A DNA stretch of 64,000 bases from Alkalihalobacillus sp. YIM B00296. Lineage in GTDB: Bacteria; Bacillota; Bacilli; Bacillales; Fictibacillaceae. A program made the position numbers and the translations under genes. Numbering within the stretch: the first letter of the stretch is position 1; each line of letters begins with the position of its first letter. The stretch lies in contig NZ_JAIBLJ010000001.1 in the NCBI RefSeq assembly GCF_020179385.1, positions 419,956 through 483,955 of the forward strand, in the 5' to 3' direction. The notes below the pieces were generated by a model. The model did no database searches and had not been told where the DNA came from. It saw only the letters and a list, made by a program, of their open reading frames with translations. This document shows, one piece after another, positions 19,348 to 28,915 of the stretch.

Positions 19348-19381
19348 AAGGAGCTGAATATTTAAGAGTCGGCTCCTTTTA
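19348..19381 (+). terminator. Bidirectional terminator
   Basis: aaggagctga/tcggctcctttt stem between the convergent M14 and VCBS genes, with A residues on one side and T residues on the other. It overlaps the last codon of the minus-strand gene. Confidence 0.65.
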
Positions 19382-20065
19382 ATAAATCTGGATTGTCTGG
19401 TCATAAGGTTGAAATGTATGATCCTTCCATCTTAAGTAGGTGTTCAACTGACCAAGCCCGTCTGCATTGTACAAACCGATGATCCGTTGATATGCCAGGA
19501 GATCGTATACACCTTTCCCTTGAAAATCAATTGGGTATAAACCGCCAAGTGCGTTGACGGAACCTTCTGCAGGTTTCTTTAATTTCGCATTTTGATCATA
19601 TAAACCTGCTAAATATTCCGCTCCTTTATACTGGATATCGATGATGTATGAATTTCCGGTTTCCACCGCAGTTACCTTAACCTTAAAACCATCAAGATAT
19701 TCAACTTTATAATGGTATAAGTTATTGAATACCTCATAATCGAAGAGGACGTTTAGGCTATTATGCACGAAAGAATAAACATAATTATACGTGTATCCTC
19801 CAGATCCTCCAGAAAACATACTGACCAAAATATCGTTGATTTTATCCCCATTAAAATCCCCTAAAAATAAAGAAGGCTGATATCCCATCGACGTCTTTAA
19901 AGGGAAGTTATAAATCCTCCCGCTGCGTCCATCTTGTATCCATAAAGTGATATTCTCTCGAAAAGGGCTATCAGGAAATGGAAGTGTACCAGTCAAAAAA
20001 ACGAAATCCTGGATTCCATCCCCGTTCACATCACCAGTTTTACGATCTAATAATTTTACAGGCAT
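19379..20065 (-). CDS. FG-GAP/VCBS repeat protein
   Basis: A 228-residue protein built on calcium-binding beta-propeller-like repeats: GDVNGDGIQDFVFL near residue 11, GDFNGDKINDILVS near residue 68, and a weaker copy (IDFQGKGVYDLLAY) near residue 185. The DxNGDGxxD loops are typical Ca2+ sites. There is no signal peptide, so it may act in the cytosol or the forming spore; similar proteins are common in Bacillus but have no known function. I start at ATG 20065, six bases after ggggga; ATG 20071 overlaps that site. Transcribed towards the M14 gene. Confidence 0.75.
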   Translation of the reverse strand: MPVKLLDRKTGDVNGDGIQDFVFLTGTLPFPDSPFRENITLWIQDGRSGRIYNFPLKTSMGYQPSLFLGDFNGDKINDILVSMFSGGSGGYTYNYVYSFVHNSLNVLFDYEVFNNLYHYKVEYLDGFKVKVTAVETGNSYIIDIQYKGAEYLAGLYDQNAKLKKPAEGSVNALGGLYPIDFQGKGVYDLLAYQRIIGLYNADGLGQLNTYLRWKDHTFQPYDQTIQIY

Positions 20066-20198
20066 AACCATTCCCCCGGTTATATAGGCTCTTTTACCTT
20101 ATGTTAAAAGTCTTGAAAAGGTGATTCCTAAAACAGGCTAGATGACGCATATTATTCAAAATCTCGAAAACAATAGGAAAGATAAGGAGGTTTTGGAA

Positions 20199-20426
20199 AT
20201 GGGCCAAGAACACTTTGTTGCTGTACGTAAAGATGAAAATGGTAAGATACAAATGTTTCAGACGAACTCTGGGCGTGAATTATCATACTCTGACGCAATT
20301 AGAGAGGTAGATAATGAGATGATCGAGGGTGTAAACGTTGTTCGGGAAGAGGACGGGGAGACTTATATCCGTTCCAATCCAGATAACCGTAGGGATAATA
20401 ATTTAGACGGTCTGCCTATTTTTTGA
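20199..20426 (+). CDS. DUF3892 domain protein
   Basis: A 75-residue acidic protein beginning MGQEHFVAVRKDENGKI. It fits DUF3892, small one-domain proteins of Bacillaceae with no known role. The start is ATG 20199, placed by aaggagg at 20184-20190; an upstream in-frame ATG at 20142 has no ribosome site. Closely followed by a terminator, so it is a single-gene unit. Confidence 0.75.
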   Translation: MGQEHFVAVRKDENGKIQMFQTNSGRELSYSDAIREVDNEMIEGVNVVREEDGETYIRSNPDNRRDNNLDGLPIF

Positions 20427-20452
20427 AAAGCTGGGAGCACCAGCTTTTTTTA
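20426..20452 (+). terminator. Terminator after DUF3892 gene
   Basis: aaagctgg/ccagcttt stem with a five-base loop and a following T run. Confidence 0.8.
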
Positions 20453-20585
20453 CTGGACAAAATAAAAATAAAGTATTTTCGTCTTTTTGAGCAAAAAGCT
20501 TTGCGTCATAACATAATCATGGTATTATCACTATGTAAAAAGGAGTTACTATATAAAAGTAACTAAACTATTAGGAGGAAAGAAA

Positions 20586-21221
20586 ATGGCAGAAGTACTT
20601 TACATTACAGCAAATCCAAAAACTGCGGGGGAATCTTTTGGCCTGGCAGTAGGGGAAGAGTTTATCAAAGCTTATCGGGAGGCCAATCCTGACGATGAAG
20701 TTACTCGCTTGAATCTATATGAATATGACCTTCCTTACATCGATACCGATGTTTTCAATGGTTGGGGTAAGCTTCAGCAAGGAAATGCATTTGATCAGTT
20801 AAGTGCAGATGAACAGGATAAGGTGAGAAGAATCAATGTTCTTACCGAACAGTTCAAAAAAGCAGACAAATATGTTTTCGTCACACCTCTCTGGAACTTC
20901 AGCGTCCCGCCAAAAATGAAAGCTTATATTGACTGTATAGCGATCGCTGGATCGACTTTCAAATATACGGAAGATGGTCCTGTCGGATTGTTAGATGATA
21001 AAAAAGCGCTACATATACAGGCGCGTGGTGGCGTTTACTCAGAAGGTCCTGCAGCGGAACTGGAGATGGGAGATCGCTATATCCGTAATGTAATGAGTTT
21101 CCTTGGGGTTCAAGAGATGGAATCGATCATTATCGAAGGGCATGCGGCAATACCGGATAAAGCAGAAGATATCAAATCAAATGCGATTGAAGAAGCAAAG
21201 CAATTCGCTACAAAATTCTAA
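20586..21221 (+). CDS. azoR: FMN-dependent NADH-azoreductase
   Basis: A 211-residue flavodoxin-fold quinone/azo reductase. It opens with [20 protein letters not shown], the FMN phosphate loop, and has the family motifs [19 protein letters not shown] (about 101-120) and the GGVYSEGP loop near residue 150 that lines the active site. Such enzymes transfer two electrons from NADH to quinones or azo dyes, avoiding semiquinone radicals, and are induced by electrophiles in Bacillus. ATG 20586 follows aggagg. A possible promoter (ttgcgt, 16 bases, tattat) lies at 20501-20528. Standalone gene with its own terminator. Confidence 0.93.
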   Translation: MAEVLYITANPKTAGESFGLAVGEEFIKAYREANPDDEVTRLNLYEYDLPYIDTDVFNGWGKLQQGNAFDQLSADEQDKVRRINVLTEQFKKADKYVFVTPLWNFSVPPKMKAYIDCIAIAGSTFKYTEDGPVGLLDDKKALHIQARGGVYSEGPAAELEMGDRYIRNVMSFLGVQEMESIIIEGHAAIPDKAEDIKSNAIEEAKQFATKF

Positions 21222-21224
21222 TAT

Positions 21225-21256
21225 AAAGGGGCTGACACTTATGTCAGTCCCTTTAT
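21225..21256 (+). terminator. Terminator after azoR
   Basis: aaaggggctgac/gtcagtccctt stem with a T-rich flank; it also lies at the end of the convergent small reading frame at 21253. Confidence 0.75.
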
Positions 21257-21441
21257 TCGTCATGAGGTCTAAAAGGAACTTGATCCAGTGGAATAACCAT
21301 TGAGTAGTCATAAGAAAAAGATTCTGAGTGCACTGCTCCGTTCTGGTAATCCAGTACAGAATCGTTCATCTTATTGTCATTCTTTACGTTTTCAAAAACG
21401 GGTACATCATGATACGGTATATCTTTTCTGTGATCATACAT
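21253..21441 (-). CDS. Small hypothetical protein, uncertain
   Basis: A 62-residue reading frame (MYDHRKDIPYHDVPVFENVK...) rich in Asp, Tyr and Asn, without hydrophobic segments. The ribosome site is weak (aggggtt, nine bases before ATG). It occupies the space between azoR and the next gene, and composition is like real small Bacillus proteins, but I recognise no family. It may not be expressed. Confidence 0.35.
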   Translation of the reverse strand: MYDHRKDIPYHDVPVFENVKNDNKMNDSVLDYQNGAVHSESFSYDYSMVIPLDQVPFRPHDE

Positions 21442-21606
21442 TAGAACAACCCCTATTGTTTATTGATAAATAGTTCATTAGATGGAGTCTCATAGTCCTC
21501 CTTTAGGTTATGATAAAAAGTAATCATTATTCATTAAGCATTTCATCTCTATCAACTTGACATCCGTGTTAAGATATCCTGAGAAACGTTGATGAGGGAT
21601 GATTGA

Positions 21607-21885
21607 ATGCCACAATTTTTATTTAAAGTTATAGAGGTTAAGACGTTGAAGGATGGAGTAGAAAATACTGAACTTACTAATAAGATAGCAATTGTCAACG
21701 CCAAAGTGATTGATAAAGAGTCTGGCAAAACGATCTATACGGGAAATTTCAATGTGAAGTTCAATAAAGATGGTGTCTATCCCGCTATAAAAACGATCAA
21801 TGCGATCGATGCACCTAAATATATAAAAACAGAGCTGATTTTCCGATCAAAACGGTATATCAAACGGTTAAGGAAGTGGCTTTAA
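21607..21885 (+). CDS. Small hypothetical protein
   Basis: A 92-residue protein of mixed beta-like composition (FKVIEVKTLKDGVENTELTN...), ending in a strongly basic tail (RSKRYIKRLRKWL). No signal peptide or membrane segment. ATG 21607 follows a gaggga site, and a clear terminator follows at 21899, which supports a real transcription unit. I do not recognise a family. The basic tail could bind nucleic acid or membrane, but that is speculation. Confidence 0.5.
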   Translation: MPQFLFKVIEVKTLKDGVENTELTNKIAIVNAKVIDKESGKTIYTGNFNVKFNKDGVYPAIKTINAIDAPKYIKTELIFRSKRYIKRLRKWL

Positions 21886-21898
21886 TTTAATAGGTAGA

Positions 21899-21938
21899 TA
21901 AAGACTTACTGTTTTTTATCGCGGTAGGTCTTTTTTAT
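21899..21938 (+). terminator. Terminator
   Basis: aaagacttac/gtaggtcttt stem followed by a T run; separates the small gene from the dehydrogenase operon. Confidence 0.75.
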
Positions 21939-22115
21939 TATTTTAAAGGCCTTATAGGATGTACAACCACCGGCATGGTAACAAAAAGTGACGTTTTAAA
22001 CGGTTCCATTATGCCCCCCAATAATGATGAGAAAATTCGAAATCTTGACAACCTTATGATATTAAAATACTCTTACCTCATACGTTTTCTTGAAATCCAA
22101 GAAGGAGGTAATCCA

Positions 22116-23135
22116 ATGGTCAATGTTGCCCTGCTGAGCAAATGGCACGTCCATGCAGACGACTATGCAAAACAAGCACTTGAAAATAAAAACGTTACAA
22201 TCAAAGTCGTTTGGGATGAGGATCCAGAACGGGGGGAGAAATGGGCAGAGGAACTTGGCGTCCCTTTCATCAGCCACCTAGAAACTGTTCTCGGAGATCC
22301 AGAGATTGATGCTGTGGTTGTGGATGCACCCACAAATCTACATAAAGAGATCATTTTGTCAGCAGCTAAATACAAAAAACATATCTTCACTGAAAAAGTT
22401 CTAGCCTTTACAGTGAAAGACTGTGAAGAAATCTATGAAGCAGTGAAAGAAAATGGGATTCAGATGATGGTATCCTTGCCACGCCTTTCGAAAGATTATT
22501 ATTTATATGCTCAAGAGATAGTCGATCAAAATCTATTAGGGAAACTTACAACAATCCGTTGCAGGTTAGCTCATAACGGGGCTGTTCCATTTGAAGGAAA
22601 GGCAACGGGATGGCTTCCGGATCACTTTTTCAATAAAGAGGAATGTGGCGGGGGAGCGTTGATTGATCTTGGTGCGCATCCGATTTATCTGACTAACCGT
22701 ATCGCTGGGCCTGCAGCAGCTGTAACCGCTCGCCTTCAAAATACATTGGGATATGAGGTTGATGATAATGCCGTTGCCATAGTCGAATATGAATCCGGAG
22801 CTCTTGGCATCATTGAAACAGCCTTTGTCTCCAGCGGTAGTCCATTCCAACTTGAGCTTTATGGAACCGATGGAACATTGTTGATTGAGGATAATCAAAC
22901 CAGGCTGAAAAGTAAAAGGCTGGATGAAGAGTGGGTTGTCCCTGATGCACTTCCTGAATCCCATCCATGTCCTTTCAACCAATGGATAGGTAAAATTCTG
23001 GATAATGAACCCACATCCATTTCAGAAGCAGACGTGATAGGGCTTGCATTGATCAACGAAGCTTCAAAAATGTCACATGAACAAAGTAGAAGAATCACCA
23101 TAGCCGAAATCATGAATAAAACTAAGCAACCATAA
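22116..23135 (+). CDS. Gfo/Idh/MocA-like oxidoreductase with atypical nucleotide loop
   Basis: First gene of a five-gene operon, 339 residues. The C-terminal half is a normal Gfo/Idh/MocA domain (GGGALIDLGAHPIYLTNRI near residue 185), and the N-terminal half has the Rossmann order, including the EKVLAFTVKDCEEIYEA segment where most relatives have EKP. The usual GxGxxG/A loop at the very start is replaced by ALLSKWHVHADDY, so cofactor binding may differ. ATG 22116 follows aaggagg; an in-frame upstream ATG at 21975 lacks a site. The substrate is probably a sugar or polyol derivative; not determined. Confidence 0.8.
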   Translation: MVNVALLSKWHVHADDYAKQALENKNVTIKVVWDEDPERGEKWAEELGVPFISHLETVLGDPEIDAVVVDAPTNLHKEIILSAAKYKKHIFTEKVLAFTVKDCEEIYEAVKENGIQMMVSLPRLSKDYYLYAQEIVDQNLLGKLTTIRCRLAHNGAVPFEGKATGWLPDHFFNKEECGGGALIDLGAHPIYLTNRIAGPAAAVTARLQNTLGYEVDDNAVAIVEYESGALGIIETAFVSSGSPFQLELYGTDGTLLIEDNQTRLKSKRLDEEWVVPDALPESHPCPFNQWIGKILDNEPTSISEADVIGLALINEASKMSHEQSRRITIAEIMNKTKQP

Positions 23136-23150
23136 TAGGAGGAGAAAAGG

Positions 23151-24212
23151 ATGGCCAAAAGCTTGAAAGTTGGGATCATCGGGGCTGGTGCAATCGCAAG
23201 AGATGTACATATCCCTAATTATATGAAATGCGGTGACAAGGTCGAGATAGTAGCAATAAGTGATGTGGTCAAGGAGAAAGCAAGCGAGCTGGCGACAGAA
23301 GTCAATGCACCTCATGCGTTTTCCACTTATCATGAAATGTTCGATTCAGTCGAAATTGATGCGGTCAGTATTTGTACACCGAATAAGTTCCATCATCCTG
23401 CCACGATTGCTGCGCTTGATGCTGGTTGTCATGTTTTATGTGAAAAGCCGCCAGCAATGACTGTACAAGAAGCAGTTGAAATGGCTGAAACTGCAAATAA
23501 ACAAGGAAAAATTTTAACCTACGGCTTTCATTTCCGCCATGCTCCGGAAGTCGAAGCTTTGAAACGTTTCATCGATAATAATGACTTAGGTGCCATTTAC
23601 GCTGCCCGGGTCACGGCAATGCGACGACGTGGTATCCCAGGATGGGGTGTATTTACCAACAAGGAACTCCAGGGTGGCGGCCCTTTGATTGATATCGGTG
23701 TTCATATGCTTGATACCGCTTTGTATTTAATGGGTTACCCTGTACCGGACACTGTTTTTGGGGTTACCTATCAAAAGATTGGAAAGCGGAAAGGTGTCGG
23801 AATGATGGGTCAATGGGATTGGGAGAACTTCACCATTGAAGATATGGCCCGCGGTATGATCACGTTTAAAAATGGTGCTTCCATTCTCTTGGATTCAGCT
23901 TTCGCGGTCAATGTAGAAAAACATGATGAAATGAACGTTTCATTGATGGGGGATCAGGGTGGTGCTGATGTGTTCCCGCTTAAGATCTATCAGGAGAAAC
24001 ATGATGTACTCCTTGATACCACTCCTTCTTTTTTACCGAGGAAAGGCTATCATGAGCTTGAAATCGAGCGGTTCGTCGAGTCATGTCTGTCGGGTATGCC
24101 TCCAATCAGCACTGCTAAAGAAGGTGTGTATTTACAACAGATCATCAATGGACTCTATGAATCAGCGGAAAAAGGGGAAGCAGTAAAGGTTGAGCGAGTC
24201 CTCTCTGATTGA
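23151..24212 (+). CDS. Gfo/Idh/MocA family NAD(P)-dependent oxidoreductase
   Basis: A 353-residue dehydrogenase with the canonical GIIGAGAIARDVHIPNY nucleotide loop (residues 8-24), the CEKPPAMTVQEA motif near residue 97 with the catalytic lysine, and GGGPLIDIGVHMLDTALYLMG near residue 177, whose D and H complete the usual active site. The family oxidises a sugar hydroxyl to a ketone. It begins 15 bases after the preceding gene and its stop overlaps the region before the next start. Three dehydrogenases of this fold in one operon suggest successive oxidation/reduction at different carbons of one sugar ring. Confidence 0.88.
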   Translation: MAKSLKVGIIGAGAIARDVHIPNYMKCGDKVEIVAISDVVKEKASELATEVNAPHAFSTYHEMFDSVEIDAVSICTPNKFHHPATIAALDAGCHVLCEKPPAMTVQEAVEMAETANKQGKILTYGFHFRHAPEVEALKRFIDNNDLGAIYAARVTAMRRRGIPGWGVFTNKELQGGGPLIDIGVHMLDTALYLMGYPVPDTVFGVTYQKIGKRKGVGMMGQWDWENFTIEDMARGMITFKNGASILLDSAFAVNVEKHDEMNVSLMGDQGGADVFPLKIYQEKHDVLLDTTPSFLPRKGYHELEIERFVESCLSGMPPISTAKEGVYLQQIINGLYESAEKGEAVKVERVLSD

Positions 24213-24232
24213 TATTAGAAGGAGGTAATACA

Positions 24233-25006
24233 ATGAGTAAAATTGGTTTACAGTTATATTCCTTACGGGAGGAAACGGAAAAGGACTTTCTCGGAGCCAT
24301 ACAAAAAATGGCTGATCTAGGGTATGAGGGTGTTCAATTTGCCGGGTTTTATGATACGCCTGCAAGTGAAGTGAAACGGACCCTCGATGATAATCGACTT
24401 GTCAGCGCAGGTGCCCATATCGGATTCAGTCAACTGTTGGGGGAAGAATGGCCCAAAACCTTCGACTTTCAGCATGGGATTGGAAATAACCTGATCATTT
24501 GTCCTGCAATTCCTGAAGACAAGCGTCAATCAGCCGATGATTACAAGAGGATTGCTGAGGCGTTCAACACAATTGGACAAACATGTAAAGGGGAGGGCTT
24601 CGTCTTCGGTTATCATAACCATGATTTCGAGTTTACTAGATTTGGAGATAAGACTGGGTTTGATTTGCTTTTTGAACATACTGATCCTGATCTCGTGAAA
24701 ATGGAGCTTGATTGTTATTGGGCCGAGTCAGCAAATTGGGCAACGGTCGAAATCATCCATAAGTATCAAGAACGGATTGTCTCCCTCCATATAAAAGACA
24801 TGAAAATGGAAGATGGGCATAAAAAAGGAACTGAAGTCGGGTATGGAAAGCTAGACTTCGAAGCGATTATGAGAGCTGCTGAAGAATATGGCATTAGCTG
24901 GCTTATAGTAGAACAAGAGGAATTTGAAAGGAACCCGTATGAAAGTCTAAGTATCAATCTAGAAAACTTGCAGAGAATCAAATCAAAAGTAGAGAGACAG
25001 GAGTGA
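24233..25006 (+). CDS. Sugar phosphate isomerase/epimerase-like TIM barrel
   Basis: A 257-residue AP-endonuclease-2-type TIM barrel opening with KIGLQLYSLREETEKDF. Metal ligands are visible in GYHNHDFEFTRF (near residue 130), ELDCYWAESA near 162 and HIKDMK near 186, and the final glutamate is in LIVEQEEFE near 225. Relatives include 3-keto-sugar epimerases, hydratases and lyases. ATG 24233 follows aaggaggt. It lies between two dehydrogenases and probably acts on the keto-sugar they make. Substrate unknown. Confidence 0.85.
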   Translation: MSKIGLQLYSLREETEKDFLGAIQKMADLGYEGVQFAGFYDTPASEVKRTLDDNRLVSAGAHIGFSQLLGEEWPKTFDFQHGIGNNLIICPAIPEDKRQSADDYKRIAEAFNTIGQTCKGEGFVFGYHNHDFEFTRFGDKTGFDLLFEHTDPDLVKMELDCYWAESANWATVEIIHKYQERIVSLHIKDMKMEDGHKKGTEVGYGKLDFEAIMRAAEEYGISWLIVEQEEFERNPYESLSINLENLQRIKSKVERQE

Positions 25007-25010
25007 GTCC

Positions 25011-26162
25011 ATGAAACGAATAAAAGCAGGGATCATAGGCACTGGCTTTTCGGCGATGTCTCATCTGGAAGCTTTGAAAAGGTTGCCGAACGTGGAAGTA
25101 GTCGCAATTGCTTCAAGCAAGCTTGCTAAAGCAGAAAAAGTCGCCGATAATTACAACATTAACAAAGCCTATGGTCATGTGGAAGATTTGATTGGTGACC
25201 CTGATGTTGAGGTCGTTCATAATTGTTCCTCTAATTTTCTGCATTTCCCCTTCAACAAGGATGTCTTGCAAGCGGGCAAACACTTACTTTCTGAAAAGCC
25301 TCTTGCGATGAATAGTAAAGAATCCAGTGAATTGGTAGAATTAGCAGATCAAAATAATTGTGTGGCAGGGGTTTGTTTCAATTATCGCCACTTTCCGATG
25401 GTGAAGCAAATAAGGGAAGAACTTCTGAACGGACAACAAGGAAGAGTAAACCTCGTTTATGGCGGTTATGTGCAAGACTGGTGTTTATATGAAACAGATT
25501 ACAGCTGGCGTATGGACCCTGAAAAGAACGGACCGTCACGGGCGATAGCGGACATCGGATCCCATTGGTGTGATACCGTACAATCTATTCTTGGAAAGAA
25601 AATCGAGGAAGTCTTCGCTGATTTGAGAACGATCCATTCTACCCGTAAGAAACCGAAAGCGGAAGTTCAGACATTTGGAAAGAGTGATGGGTCGGATACA
25701 GAAGAAGTACAGATTGACACGGAAGATTACGGGAGTGTACTCGTTCACTTTGAAGACGGCATACACGGAGTTTTTACTGTGTCACAAGTAAGCCCTGGCC
25801 GGAAGAACAAGTTTTATTTTGATATCACAACAGATCATGCCACCTATTCTTGGGATCAGGAACGACCGAACCGATTATGGATTGGCCAAAGGAATGAACC
25901 AAACAAGGAATTAGTAAAGGATCCGGATCTCCTTTCTCCTGAAGCGGCAGCGCTTGCTCATTATCCTGGCGGACATCAAGAAGGATGGCCAGATGGTTTG
26001 AAAAATTTGATGTTGGACTTTTATAGCTCAATTACACAAAAAGATGGGGATACTTCGTCGTATTCCTTTGCTTCCCTTTCTGAAGGGCATCGGATCATGC
26101 AACTGATTGAGGCGATTCTTAAGAGCCATGAAACAAAACGATGGGTACGAATATCTGAATAG
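25011..26162 (+). CDS. Gfo/Idh/MocA family oxidoreductase
   Basis: A 383-residue dehydrogenase with GIIGTGFSAMSHLEAL (8-23) as nucleotide loop, the SEKPLAMNSKESSELVE motif near residue 93, and an ADIGSHWCDTVQ segment near 181 that supplies the catalytic Asp and His. It is longer than the two upstream paralogues because of an inserted, charged loop around residues 205-230 (RKKPKAEVQTFGKSDGSDTE). ATG 25011 is only four bases after the previous stop, behind caggagtg. Part of the same operon; substrate unknown. Confidence 0.88.
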   Translation: MKRIKAGIIGTGFSAMSHLEALKRLPNVEVVAIASSKLAKAEKVADNYNINKAYGHVEDLIGDPDVEVVHNCSSNFLHFPFNKDVLQAGKHLLSEKPLAMNSKESSELVELADQNNCVAGVCFNYRHFPMVKQIREELLNGQQGRVNLVYGGYVQDWCLYETDYSWRMDPEKNGPSRAIADIGSHWCDTVQSILGKKIEEVFADLRTIHSTRKKPKAEVQTFGKSDGSDTEEVQIDTEDYGSVLVHFEDGIHGVFTVSQVSPGRKNKFYFDITTDHATYSWDQERPNRLWIGQRNEPNKELVKDPDLLSPEAAALAHYPGGHQEGWPDGLKNLMLDFYSSITQKDGDTSSYSFASLSEGHRIMQLIEAILKSHETKRWVRISE

Positions 26163-26173
26163 AGGTGAAAAGT

Positions 26174-27142
26174 ATGAAACTTGGTGTATTTACAGTTTTA
26201 TTTGCAGAAAAGTCTTTTGAAGAAATGCTCGATCACGTCAAAAAAAGCGGATTACAAGCAGTGGAAATAGGGACTGGGTGTTACCCCGGGAATGCGCATT
26301 GTCCTATGGACGAATTATTAGAGGATGAAGCTGTAAGGAAACGATACATGCAGAAAGTACTGGAGCGGAAGCTAAAAATCAGTGCGTTCAGCTGTCATGG
26401 TAATCCAATCTCTCCAGATCAAAGTTTCGCATATGAATCGGATGAAACTCTTCGTAAGACCATTAAGCTTGCCTCATTGATGAATGTACCTGTGGTGAAT
26501 TGCTTTTCAGGAGTTGCGGGTGACCACGAACATGCAACAAAACCAAACTGGCCTGTAACACCTTGGCCTAACGAGTATGGGGACATCTATGAATGGCAAT
26601 GGGAGAAAAAGCTCATTCCTTATTGGAAAGAAATTGGCCAATTGGCCGAAGAGCATGGAGTGAAAATCGGCCTTGAGCTTCATGGTGGTTTTTTAGTTCA
26701 CACTCCATATACCATGCTCAAACTTAGGGAAGCAACAAGTCAAGCGATCGGTGCGAACTTGGACCCTAGTCATTTATGGTGGCAAGGAATCGATCCCGTT
26801 GCAGCAATCAAAATCCTTGGAGAAGCGGATGCCATTCATCACTTTCATGCAAAAGACACGTATATCGACCAGGATAACGTCAACATGTATGGACTGACGG
26901 ATATGCAGACCTATGGGAATGTCAAAACAAGGGCTTGGACATTCAGATCGGTAGGCTGCGGCCATAGTATGGAAGAATGGTCGAACATCATCAGTACTCT
27001 TCGGATATACGGTTATGATCATGTCGTAAGTATTGAGCATGAAGACCCAATCATGTCGATCGATGAAGGATTCAATCGTGCAGTCTCCAACTTGAAAACT
27101 GTCCTTATTGAAGAAAAACCCTCCCAAATGTGGTGGACATGA
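26174..27142 (+). CDS. Sugar phosphate isomerase/epimerase-like TIM barrel, second
   Basis: A 322-residue TIM barrel, longer than the 24233 paralogue. Ligand motifs: GLELHGGFLVHTPYT near residue 163, GANLDPSHLWWQGIDP near 195, HFHAKDTYID near 226 and SIEHEDPIMS near 290. The WWQ and HAKDTY sequences are typical of a subgroup that sits beside Gfo/Idh/MocA dehydrogenases in glycoside-oxidising clusters. I use ATG 26174 behind agaggtg; a GTG three codons earlier overlaps that site. It is the last gene, followed by a strong terminator. Confidence 0.85.
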   Translation: MKLGVFTVLFAEKSFEEMLDHVKKSGLQAVEIGTGCYPGNAHCPMDELLEDEAVRKRYMQKVLERKLKISAFSCHGNPISPDQSFAYESDETLRKTIKLASLMNVPVVNCFSGVAGDHEHATKPNWPVTPWPNEYGDIYEWQWEKKLIPYWKEIGQLAEEHGVKIGLELHGGFLVHTPYTMLKLREATSQAIGANLDPSHLWWQGIDPVAAIKILGEADAIHHFHAKDTYIDQDNVNMYGLTDMQTYGNVKTRAWTFRSVGCGHSMEEWSNIISTLRIYGYDHVVSIEHEDPIMSIDEGFNRAVSNLKTVLIEEKPSQMWWT

Positions 27143-27148
27143 TACAAG

Positions 27149-27188
27149 GAAAAACCGTTCTTGGTGGATATGCCTGAACGGTTTTTTC
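27149..27188 (+). terminator. Terminator of the dehydrogenase operon
   Basis: aaaaaccgttc/gaacggtttttt stem with a T run. Confidence 0.85.
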
Positions 27189-27189
27189 A

Positions 27190-28735
<1,546 letters not shown>

Positions 28736-28915
28736 ACGAAAAAATCCATTTTACAACTTGCCTAACTTGCAGGTTGTTTTTTTGTACAGAAAAAATATCT
28801 AAAAACCATATTAGATACTCCTAACTATTCGCGTCAACCAGTGACCTGGAAGCGTAAGGATGTTGGATGTATGAATCGTCTAACTAAATGCCCCATATTC
28901 AACATAGGCTAATAT

